Origin: Paenibacillus graminis
Lineage (GTDB): Bacteria > Bacillota > Bacilli > Paenibacillales > Paenibacillaceae
NCBI RefSeq assembly: GCF_000758705.1
Contig: NZ_CP009287.1
Span: 3,534,001 to 3,598,000, forward strand
DNA: 64,000 nucleotides
Reading direction: 5' to 3'
The notes under the pieces were generated by a model that saw only the letters and a list, made by a program, of their open reading frames with translations, did no database searches and was not told where the DNA came from. Shown in pieces: positions 55,737-62,869 of this stretch. Numbering within the stretch: position 1 is the stretch's first letter; each line of letters starts with the position of its first letter. A program made the position numbers and the translations under genes.

Positions 55737-56022
55737 TGGGTTGTTTTGCTCTAAAACAACGGCAAAAGTGCCGTTGTTGAGCACGCATAGGATGTTTTAC
55801 CCCGAAACAACAGCAGAAGTGCCGTTGTTGAGCACGCATAGGATGTTTTACCCCGAAACAACAGCAGAAGTGCCGTTGTTGAGCACGCATGGGTTGTTTT
55901 GCCCCGAAACAACGGCATAAGTGCCGTTGTTGAGCACGCATGGGTTGTTTTGCCCCGAAACAACGGCATAAGTGCCGTTGTTGAGCACGCATAGGTTGTT
56001 TTGCCCCGAAACAACAGCGCCC
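55737..56022. repeat. 51-bp tandem hairpin repeat, array B
   Basis: Five full units begin ACAAC at 55756, 55807, 55858, 55909 and 55960 (exact 51-bp spacing), with partial units at both ends. Each carries a short hairpin of the form CAACGGCATAAGTGCCGTTG, followed by TTGAGCACGCAT and TTTTGCCCCGAAA. Units differ at a few positions (GGCA or AGCA; GGATG or GGTTG). The array holds no gene; long frames across it arise because 51 is divisible by three. Confidence 0.95.
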
Positions 56023-56079
56023 ACAGAGCAATTCGGTGCAGGTAAGCCGGATTATTTACGCTTAACTACCGGTGTCCAC

Positions 56080-56670
56080 TTAACGCGAACCATAAATAAA
56101 CCGCTCAATCGCCTCAGCCGTTGTCCGGACATCCGGGCCCGAATTGTCAATTTGCAGAATGTTATCTGCCGGAAGCGGCCAGGCTACCGTGCGGCTGCCC
56201 AGTGAAGCGCGGAACGTCTCCCAGTTCTGAAACTTCCAGGCATCCAGCGGCGAATGCCTGCCTTCAATCCGTTCACGGTACAGCCCGGCGTTGCCCAGAC
56301 TCATCAGGACAACCTTTACTTCAATTTCCTCCAGGGTCCGGCCGATCCGGGCCAGCTCACTTCCGATCCATCCCGGATCAGCGGCTTCTTTGGTGAATGG
56401 ACCCACCACAAACACGTCACAGTCCAACCCCATATTGTCAAGCGCGGCATCCATGGTGATCCGGTAGCCCAGATCGCGGCATAACCTCTTATATTCGGCA
56501 GAATCCCGGTCAGCGGGGTCCAGACCATGCATCTTCATAATGACATCAGCAGCAGGACGGAGCAGAATGTCCATATCCAGGACAGCGGCTTTATTGCGGG
56601 ACGCAACGGTTTTGGCCAAAGTTGTTTTGCCAGCCCCCGCCGGTCCGAGGAAAAATACAAGCTGGTTCAT
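56080..56670 (-). CDS. P-loop kinase-like ATPase
   Basis: This 196-residue protein has a clear Walker A FLGPAGAGKTTLAKTVASRN at the N-terminus and then AVLDMDILLRPAADVIMKMH, the arrangement of small-molecule or nucleoside kinases. The C-terminal part contains WETFRASLGSRTVAWPLPAD. It starts behind AAGGAGAGA. The substrate is unknown, and a role in antibiotic or nucleotide phosphorylation is possible but not shown. It lies next to repeat array B. Confidence 0.75.
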   Translation of the reverse strand: MNQLVFFLGPAGAGKTTLAKTVASRNKAAVLDMDILLRPAADVIMKMHGLDPADRDSAEYKRLCRDLGYRITMDAALDNMGLDCDVFVVGPFTKEAADPGWIGSELARIGRTLEEIEVKVVLMSLGNAGLYRERIEGRHSPLDAWKFQNWETFRASLGSRTVAWPLPADNILQIDNSGPDVRTTAEAIERFIYGSR

Positions 56671-56813
56671 CAGTGTCTCTCCTTACCTTTAATTATCATC
56701 TCATTATCGTATCATTTTTGATCCGGGAAATCTCCTGCCTTTGAACGAAAGTCACTGACAGCGGGCAGATGAAATGCTACTTTATTGGTATATAAATGCA
56801 GGAGGTGATCCCT

Positions 56814-57980
56814 TTGCGTGAGAGCAGCGATGAGCTAACGTACTCCTTAACCGGGGAAGACGGAAGTGCCGGGCCGTACTATCGGGACGTTGCTCTTTTA
56901 ACAGATGAAGTTCTGGTGAAATTGCATGAAGACCAATCAATAGCCAAGTTTGGCCGGTACATAGCATTAAGAAAGCTGGAAACCTGGAATCCCGATATCT
57001 ATGCGCTGGAATGGCTGATGATTGGCGTACTGTGGAACGTATATAAGGCAAGAGCAACGGTGGGAAGTGTGGCTGCCGGCCGGCTTCTTTCATCATTGTA
57101 CAGTCTCAAAAGCCGAGGCCGTGAGGCGCGCAAAGCCGTGGACCGGGTGAAGGGGATCGCTGGAACTACCGTGTTGGCCCGGCACCAAAAAGCTGCTGGG
57201 TGCTTACAGCTGCATTCATTAACCAGACTGATTGGATGGCTGCGCGCCAGCGGAGAATTCGAGCAGGAGAGCAGGCGGCTGAAGATCTGGCTGGATTTTC
57301 TCAGAGGATTGCCGGGTAAAGAGAGCGCGGGCATACTGCACCGGGCTGTGCAGAAGGCTTCTTGGTTTGAGCGGCGCAGTCTGGAGTGCCTCGGCAGCTA
57401 TACTTCCAAGGTAGAGGCTTATATTGAGAATAACCGCCAGCGGTTGAAGTGGCAGGAAAACCGTATTTTCTGCAGCCGGGAACGGGTGGAGTACCATTTG
57501 AACATGGTCGGCGCGGAAATCATGAACCGGGTTTTCCACGCTGGCTTCCAGGCGGCACCTGAGAAAATAGTATTCCTGCCCATCTGCATGCGCAACAAAT
57601 CTGCCGAGGCTTGCCGGGCAGTGCAGGAAGGACCGGGATATGTGTGCAGACGCTGCTCCAAAACCTGCCGGGTACATGCAGTTACAGCGATGGCTGAAAC
57701 CTGTGGCAGCAAGGTGCTGATGATTCCGCATGCCTCAACGGCCTTTGGGAAAGAACGCATCCCTGAGGGAAAAGTCGGGATTGTCGGCATAGCCTGTGTG
57801 CTGAATCTCATCTCCGGCGGCTATAAAGCCCGTGATATCGGATATCTTCCGCAATGTGTGCTGCTCCATTATTCAGGCTGTGCGATGCATTGGCATCCGA
57901 AGGGCATCGGGACCTGTATCGATATGGACCGTCTGCATGCTATGCTGGAACAGGGGGAGCCTTCAAGCAATCCTGAATAA
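56814..57980 (+). CDS. DUF116-domain protein
   Basis: This 388-residue protein is best started at TTG 56814, six bases after AGGAGGTGA; an ATG at 56796 overlaps that ribosome site. The N-terminal half is helical and basic. The C-terminal half (about 240-380) is DUF116: VFLPICMRNKSAEACRAVQE, CRRCSKTCRVHAVTAMAETC, VGIVGIACVLNLISGGYKAR and PQCVLLHYSGCAMHW. Its many cysteines (C-RxC-S-KxC) suggest a metal or Fe-S site. Function unknown; relatives often sit near lipoate or formyl-transfer genes. Confidence 0.85.
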   Translation: MRESSDELTYSLTGEDGSAGPYYRDVALLTDEVLVKLHEDQSIAKFGRYIALRKLETWNPDIYALEWLMIGVLWNVYKARATVGSVAAGRLLSSLYSLKSRGREARKAVDRVKGIAGTTVLARHQKAAGCLQLHSLTRLIGWLRASGEFEQESRRLKIWLDFLRGLPGKESAGILHRAVQKASWFERRSLECLGSYTSKVEAYIENNRQRLKWQENRIFCSRERVEYHLNMVGAEIMNRVFHAGFQAAPEKIVFLPICMRNKSAEACRAVQEGPGYVCRRCSKTCRVHAVTAMAETCGSKVLMIPHASTAFGKERIPEGKVGIVGIACVLNLISGGYKARDIGYLPQCVLLHYSGCAMHWHPKGIGTCIDMDRLHAMLEQGEPSSNPE

Positions 57981-58020
57981 AATATAAAAACAAACACATA
58001 GAAAAAGAGGCCCATTTGAA

Positions 58021-59202
58021 ATGAACAATCGCAAACTTCAACTTTTCTGCTTAATGGCGGCTGGAATGCTGCTAATAGCCGGGTGTGAAACCCGTACAGC
58101 CGCGCAGCCGGATCAAGTCCCGCAGATTCAGGCAGAGAAAAGTAATCAAGGTACGCTTACAGCAGAGAATAGAGGAACTGGCAGGGATTATATCTTTCAA
58201 GACAGTGACAAGACGCTGTTGACCGAAGATAATCTCAGCAACATCGACAGCAGGATGCTGGAGCTGGCGAGGAATGAGATTTATGCCAGACATGGTTTAG
58301 TATTTAAGCGGCCGGACCTGAAAGACTATTTTGCAGGCAAACCCTGGTACATACCCAATGCGGATTACAATGGCAGCCTGTCCGATACAGAAAGCAGAAA
58401 CATTAAGCTGATTCAAAAACATGAGAAGCTCATGTCTGCCAACCATCTGGAAAAATTGTGGGACGTGGATGATCACGTGCTGGGTTATCCGCAGGGCGAT
58501 GAGTCTACCCGGCTTCCGGCAGCAAATATAGATTTGAATGGTGACGGAACCGTTGAGCATATCCAAATGACTTTAACGCAACATTACGAGGTCAGTGATG
58601 AATGGAGCCTCTCGGTGAATGATTCTGAACTGAAAATTGAGCTGTCTGATTCGTATTCCACTTCCTATTTCAAAATAGTTGATTCGGATATCAATGACCC
58701 CTACTTTGAAATTGCTTTGGAGGATAGCAATGAGTCCGCGCAGTGCACAACGGACTATTACTATTACAATGGACATAAAGTGATACATATGGGAACGCTG
58801 GACGGGCTCACTGCCAATGCGCAGTCTTTGGATGGGCAAGGGACCGTAACAACATCGAGACAGTCCATTGACTTTCAATGCTGGTTCTATCTTGAAACAT
58901 TCAAGCTGAACGGCGGGCATAAGTGGAAGGAATCCCCGGCTGATTTTTATCCCATGGAACCGCCTACGCCTTGGGTAGCCAAAGTGCGTTTTCCTATCTA
59001 TAAAGCCTCCGGGCAACACGATATACTCAAATGGGTGGAGCCAGGGGATTCAGTCTATTTCCAGGGCGGAGACGCAGAGGGGAATGGAAAAATCAAGACA
59101 GAGGATGGCACAACGGGTTGGATTCAAGTCAAGGATGGTCATCTTTCCGGAACGGATTCAGATATCTATGAGTGTTTTGAAGGGCTGTTATTGTATGGCT
59201 GA
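58021..59202 (+). CDS. YARHG-domain lipoprotein
   Basis: This 393-residue protein has a lipoprotein signal peptide (MLLIAGC, lipid Cys near residue 22). The YARHG domain lies at about residues 75-140: ELARNEIYARHGLVFKRPDL and WYIPNADYNGSLSDTESRNI. The C-terminal region (about 310-390) looks like an SH3-like fold (VEPGDSVYFQGGDAEGNGKI, GTTGWIQVKDGH). It would be anchored on the outer face of the membrane. Its ligand is unknown. The ribosome site is weak (AAAGAGG). Confidence 0.88.
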   Translation: MNNRKLQLFCLMAAGMLLIAGCETRTAAQPDQVPQIQAEKSNQGTLTAENRGTGRDYIFQDSDKTLLTEDNLSNIDSRMLELARNEIYARHGLVFKRPDLKDYFAGKPWYIPNADYNGSLSDTESRNIKLIQKHEKLMSANHLEKLWDVDDHVLGYPQGDESTRLPAANIDLNGDGTVEHIQMTLTQHYEVSDEWSLSVNDSELKIELSDSYSTSYFKIVDSDINDPYFEIALEDSNESAQCTTDYYYYNGHKVIHMGTLDGLTANAQSLDGQGTVTTSRQSIDFQCWFYLETFKLNGGHKWKESPADFYPMEPPTPWVAKVRFPIYKASGQHDILKWVEPGDSVYFQGGDAEGNGKIKTEDGTTGWIQVKDGHLSGTDSDIYECFEGLLLYG

Positions 59203-59207
59203 TCCGT

Positions 59208-59237
59208 TTGACAACTAAACCGTCCAGACGGTATAGT
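59208..59237 (+). promoter_or_regulatory. Promoter and TetR-type operator
   Basis: -35 TTGACA (59208-59213) and -10 TATAGT (59232-59237) are 18 bp apart. The perfect palindrome ACCGTC-CA-GACGGT (59219-59232) fills the spacer. This is the usual place for TetR-type autorepression, so the following TetR gene probably controls itself and the efflux gene. Confidence 0.8.
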
Positions 59238-59257
59238 TATTTCAGGACGGTGATGAT

Positions 59258-59815
59258 ATGAGTAAGGACGACAAAGAAAAAATCCCCAAGCGGATGCTTA
59301 TTATTCTCGCTGCCATAGAGGTTATGCGTGAGCTGGGCGGAGAGCAATTGACGCTGGAGCTGGTTGCCAAGCGGGCCGGAGTCAGTAAAGGCGGCTTGCT
59401 TTACCATTTTCCGGCTAAAGAAGCGCTGGTTAACGGCGTTGTGGAGGCGTTGACGAACAGCTTTGAGAGCGGTTTGGAAAAACGGATTGGTGCGGATCAA
59501 ATCCGCAGCGGGAGATGGAGCAGGGCTTATATTGAATCCACTTTCGACGACGCCGGTGTCGGCAATGATATAGGGGCAGTGCTTGCTTCAGCGCTTTTTC
59601 TCAACCCGGAATCCTTGAACGGAATTCGCAGCGCTTATACGGAATGGCAGCGGAATATTGAAAATGACGGAATAGACCCCGTACAATCGACCATTGCCAG
59701 ACTAGCTGCCGACGGCTTATGGTTTGCGGAGATGTTCAGCCTTGCCCCTCCGGACAAAGAATTGAAGCAGCGGGTACGTGAGGCTTTGCTGCAGCTTACA
59801 AAGGAGGGCAACTAA
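59258..59815 (+). CDS. TetR-family transcriptional repressor
   Basis: This 185-residue protein has the N-terminal helix-turn-helix typical of TetR proteins: LIILAAIEVMRELGGEQLTL and ELVAKRAGVSKGGLLYHFPA KEALV. The C-terminal helical domain (about 60-180) senses a ligand. It overlaps the SMR gene by one base (TAATGG), so they form an operon. A palindrome in its promoter is the expected operator. Typical inducers of such pairs are cationic biocides; the inducer here is unknown. Confidence 0.92.
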   Translation: MSKDDKEKIPKRMLIILAAIEVMRELGGEQLTLELVAKRAGVSKGGLLYHFPAKEALVNGVVEALTNSFESGLEKRIGADQIRSGRWSRAYIESTFDDAGVGNDIGAVLASALFLNPESLNGIRSAYTEWQRNIENDGIDPVQSTIARLAADGLWFAEMFSLAPPDKELKQRVREALLQLTKEGN

Positions 59816-60192
59816 TGGCTTATTTACTGCTGGCGGTATCCATTGCCAGTGAATTGCTGGGAACATCGATGCTGAAAGCTTCCCAAGGCTTTACACGGCT
59901 GGTTCCGTCTATTGTGACAGTGGTTGCATTCGTATGTTCGTTCTATTTCTTGTCGATCTCGCTGAAGTCCATTCCCTTGAATACAGCGTATGCCATCTGG
60001 TCAGGGCTTGGTACTGTAATTACAGTAGTTGTGTCAGTCATAATCTGGAAGGAAAAGATTAATACCGCAAGCATCATCGGCATCGCCCTCATCATCATTG
60101 GCGTGGTTGTGCTGAATTTGCTGGGTCCGGGACACGGGGCTTCTGAAGATCAGCAATCTAGTAATATGCATTCTGCGGCTGCTCGTAAGTAG
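59815..60192 (+). CDS. Small multidrug resistance (SMR) efflux protein
   Basis: This 125-residue protein has the four-helix SMR fold with the essential acidic residue Glu 13 in VSIASELLGTSMLKASQGFT and the conserved LNTAYAIWSGLGTVITVVVS. An extra hydrophilic tail of about 18 residues follows helix four. It works as a dual-topology dimer that exchanges protons for hydrophobic cations. It is translated together with the TetR gene. Confidence 0.92.
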   Translation: MAYLLLAVSIASELLGTSMLKASQGFTRLVPSIVTVVAFVCSFYFLSISLKSIPLNTAYAIWSGLGTVITVVVSVIIWKEKINTASIIGIALIIIGVVVLNLLGPGHGASEDQQSSNMHSAAARK

Positions 60193-60288
60193 CCTCTTTT
60201 TTTCGCAACCATCTACATGTCCACTGCATATGTAAAATATTTACATAGAGTATGTTGTATTTATATTTTACAGAATGGAGTGATAGTA

Positions 60289-60780
60289 ATGGGTTTTTAT
60301 GTTCAAAATAACACCCCTAACCCCATATGGGTTGCTGTCGGCTACTATGATCCTAATTGTAGTCCTACCACTTATGTTAAACAGGGCTGGTATCGGATAG
60401 TACCAGGTAGACGTTCACTCATTGTGTCAGGATCTGCCGCCAATCAAAGATTCTATTTCTACGGGCATGACAATTTCGGTAATATTTGGGGCGGTAATTT
60501 CAACACCTATATTCCAGATTCAGTTTTCAAGATGTGCTGGGTAGAAAGATGCCAGGGCACAGGCTGTAACAGGGTGGGGTTTGATGAAAGAGTTGTCGGC
60601 AATTTCCAAAACTACACAGTAAACTTTATCAATGAAAACCAAGGTGCATCTAGAGCAAAAAATACTGTAGTATCGAAAAAAGGAACTCCTAGATTCAAAT
60701 TAGGCAGGTTCAGCATTAAGAAGACACCTGGGAAGTTAGGCAAGTTAGGCAGAGTAGTTAGACCGTTACGCGGTAGATAG
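60289..60780 (+). CDS. DUF1036-domain protein with a basic C-terminal tail
   Basis: This 163-residue protein starts at ATG 60289 behind TGGAGTGA; the in-frame ATG at 60217 has no ribosome site. Residues 1-115 fit DUF1036 (FYVQNNTPNPIWVAVGYYDP, WYRIVPGRRSLIVSG, IWGGNFNTYIPDSVFKMCWV), a domain of unknown role. The last 40 residues are strongly basic and Gly/Pro-rich, ending KLGKLGRVVRPLRGR, which looks like a nucleic-acid- or membrane-binding tail. No signal peptide. It is more AT-rich than its neighbours. Confidence 0.78.
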   Translation: MGFYVQNNTPNPIWVAVGYYDPNCSPTTYVKQGWYRIVPGRRSLIVSGSAANQRFYFYGHDNFGNIWGGNFNTYIPDSVFKMCWVERCQGTGCNRVGFDERVVGNFQNYTVNFINENQGASRAKNTVVSKKGTPRFKLGRFSIKKTPGKLGKLGRVVRPLRGR

Positions 60781-60804
60781 GAAGGGAAAATGAATCCGAA
60801 TTCA

Positions 60805-60843
60805 GAAGCGGCTCGCAGGAATAGCATCTGCGGGCCGCTTTTG
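60805..60843 (+). terminator. Rho-independent terminator
   Basis: AAGCGGCTCGCAG-N8-CTGCGGGCCGCTT is followed by TTGAAA. A strong stem behind the DUF1036 gene. Confidence 0.7.
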
Positions 60844-60940
60844 AAACTGAAATCCTATACATACGTCGACAATCTTAATATATCATGATATATTATTATG
60901 TATAATCGTGAAAAATCAGAGTCAGGAGATAGTGAAAGTC

Positions 60941-62110
60941 ATGAACGAACCGACTTCTTCCAAGCCGATGTATGAGAAAATATTTGACGAAGTGAAGGAG
61001 AGCATCTTGACTCAAGCCTACCGGCTTGGAGAGCGCGTCCCTTCTGAGAAAGAGCTTGCCGAAACCTATAATGTAAGCCGCATTACCAGCAAAAAAGCGC
61101 TAGAGCTGCTCGCCGCGGAGCATCTGATCGTCCGCAAGCCGGGCAGGGGCTCCTTTGTGGCCGATCCAGCGGTCGAATCCCAGGAACTGCCGACTGCAGC
61201 AGGTACCGGGAGGACTGCAATCAATACAGAAGAAAAGACGATTGGGCTGATTATAACCGACTTCGGCAACAGCTACGGGACCGGACTGATTTATGGAATG
61301 GAGCAGGCCTCCCGCGATAATGACTGTTTCCTGGTCCTGCGGAGGACCTTCGGTATTCCTGAGAATGAAGAGCAATCTATCCAGAAGCTGCTCAATCTTG
61401 GCGTGGATGGGCTCATCATTTTCCCGGCTCAGGGTGAATATTTTAATGCTGAAATTCTCAAGCTGGTCATTGGCCGTTTCCCGCTGGTCCTGGTGGACCG
61501 GCATTTGAAGGGGGTTGCCGCCGCATCGATCAGCTCGGATAATCTCCAGGCTGCACTTGAAGCCACCGAATATTTGTTCGATCTGGGGCATACGCATATA
61601 TCGTTTTTGTCACCTCCTCCGGTAGATACAACAGCCGTTGAAGACCGGATTGAAGGCTTCATTCAGGCTCACGCCCAGAGGGGAATTATGGTAGATAAGG
61701 AACTGTGGGTCAGTGACCTGACTTCGACACTGCCGAAGTTTTTTAACCCGGATAATATTGAAAGGGACATAGCGCGCCTGATCTCTCATTTGGAAACCCA
61801 CCCTTCCATTACCGCACTATTTGCCATTGAGTATAATATTGCCCTGCTCGCCAAGACTGCAGTAGAACGCCTGGGGCTGCGAATTCCTGAAGACATTTCA
61901 ATAATTTGCTTCGACAGTCCGCCCACCCATCTCGGCGGCGGCTATTCCTTCACCCATATGCGCCAGAATGAAGAAGAGATGGGCCGGATTGCTGTGGAAA
62001 ATGTGCTGAGTCTTATGAACGGGCAGCCCGTACCTAATAAAGTAATGCTGGAGGCGAAGCTGATCCCCGGCAGCTCGACCGGACCGGCAGCCCTTAAAAA
62101 AAGACATTAG
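60941..62110 (+). CDS. GntR-type regulator with LacI-like sugar-binding domain (AraR-like)
   Basis: This 389-residue protein is best started at ATG 60941 after CAGGAGAT; GTG 60932 is too close and GTG 60908 has no ribosome site. Residues 8-75 are a GntR winged helix (MYEKIFDEVKESILTQAYRL and PSEKELAETYNVSRITSKKA). Residues 100-385 form the LacI/GalR effector fold (IGLIITDFGNSYGTGLIYGM, ISSDNLQAALEATEYLFDLG). This fusion is typical of AraR repressors that sense arabinose or related sugars. No target gene is adjacent, so the ligand is open. Confidence 0.9.
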   Translation: MNEPTSSKPMYEKIFDEVKESILTQAYRLGERVPSEKELAETYNVSRITSKKALELLAAEHLIVRKPGRGSFVADPAVESQELPTAAGTGRTAINTEEKTIGLIITDFGNSYGTGLIYGMEQASRDNDCFLVLRRTFGIPENEEQSIQKLLNLGVDGLIIFPAQGEYFNAEILKLVIGRFPLVLVDRHLKGVAAASISSDNLQAALEATEYLFDLGHTHISFLSPPPVDTTAVEDRIEGFIQAHAQRGIMVDKELWVSDLTSTLPKFFNPDNIERDIARLISHLETHPSITALFAIEYNIALLAKTAVERLGLRIPEDISIICFDSPPTHLGGGYSFTHMRQNEEEMGRIAVENVLSLMNGQPVPNKVMLEAKLIPGSSTGPAALKKRH

Positions 62111-62116
62111 CCAGAG

Positions 62117-62147
62117 AACCCATTCCAGCGAATGGGTTTTTTTATGG
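62117..62147 (+). terminator. Rho-independent terminator
   Basis: AACCCATT-CCAGCG-AATGGGTT is followed by TTTTTATGG. It ends the GntR/LacI gene just ahead of the two-component operon. Confidence 0.85.
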
Positions 62148-62176
62148 ATACAATATTGAGAAAAGAGGGATGTCCG

Positions 62177-62869
62177 GTGAGTCAAACTGTATTGATCGTG
62201 GATGACGAGCGCGAGGTCGTCGATTTGCTGAAATTGTATATAGAGAACGAAGGATACAATGTGCTGGAGGCGTTTGACGGAAAAGAAGCGCTGGAGCTGG
62301 CCCGCAAGCATGCCATACATCTAATTGTGCTTGATATCATGATGCCTGACTGCGACGGGCTTCAGGTGGTTAAGGAGCTGCGCCAATCTCTGTCCGTGCC
62401 CGTGATCTTCCTGTCCGCGCGGGTGCAGGATCATGATAAGATTCTGGGGCTTAATCTCGGAGCTGACGACTATATGACCAAGCCTTTTAACCCGCTGGAG
62501 GTGGTCGCGCGCATACAGGCGCAGCTTAGAAGATATCAATATCTGCATACAGAGTGTGCTGTGGTCTCCGAGGTGCTAGAGATCGGGAGCCTGATGCTGG
62601 ACAAAGCCGGCTGCCAGCTGCACAAGAACGGCCGGTTAATTACACTGACGTCCATTGAGTATAAATTACTGCTTCATTTCATGGAGAACCCGGGGCGTGT
62701 ATTTACCAAACGCCAGTTGTTGGACCGTGTCTGGCAGCAGTGGTTTGGGGACGACAACACTCTCCTGGTGTACATAAGCAAGCTGCGTGACAAAATTGAG
62801 GATGACCCCAGAAAGCCGGTCTACTTAACCACGATCCGGGGCCTGGGCTACCGGTTTGAAAAGAAATGA
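62177..62869 (+). CDS. OmpR-family response regulator
   Basis: This 230-residue regulator starts at GTG 62177, seven bases after AAAGAGGG; an ATG at 62132 lies within the preceding terminator. The receiver has the acid pair VLIVDDEREVVDLL, phospho-Asp in LIVLDIMMPDCDGLQV (near residue 52) and Lys 101-like GADDYMTKPFNP. The winged helix is at about 130-228 (LTSIEYKLLLHFMENPGRVF). It overlaps the kinase gene by four bases (ATGA). The signal is unknown. Confidence 0.93.
   Translation: MSQTVLIVDDEREVVDLLKLYIENEGYNVLEAFDGKEALELARKHAIHLIVLDIMMPDCDGLQVVKELRQSLSVPVIFLSARVQDHDKILGLNLGADDYMTKPFNPLEVVARIQAQLRRYQYLHTECAVVSEVLEIGSLMLDKAGCQLHKNGRLITLTSIEYKLLLHFMENPGRVFTKRQLLDRVWQQWFGDDNTLLVYISKLRDKIEDDPRKPVYLTTIRGLGYRFEKK

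Noticed and set aside
55737..56022. CRISPR array
   Set aside because: The unit is a contiguous 51-bp tandem repeat with no unique spacers between copies, and no cas genes are in the window.
55630..56031. Minus-strand open frame with 17-residue Cys-rich repeats
   Set aside because: The frame is open only because the 51-bp repeat unit is a multiple of three; its 5' part is the repeat array and its 3' part runs antisense through the AraC gene.
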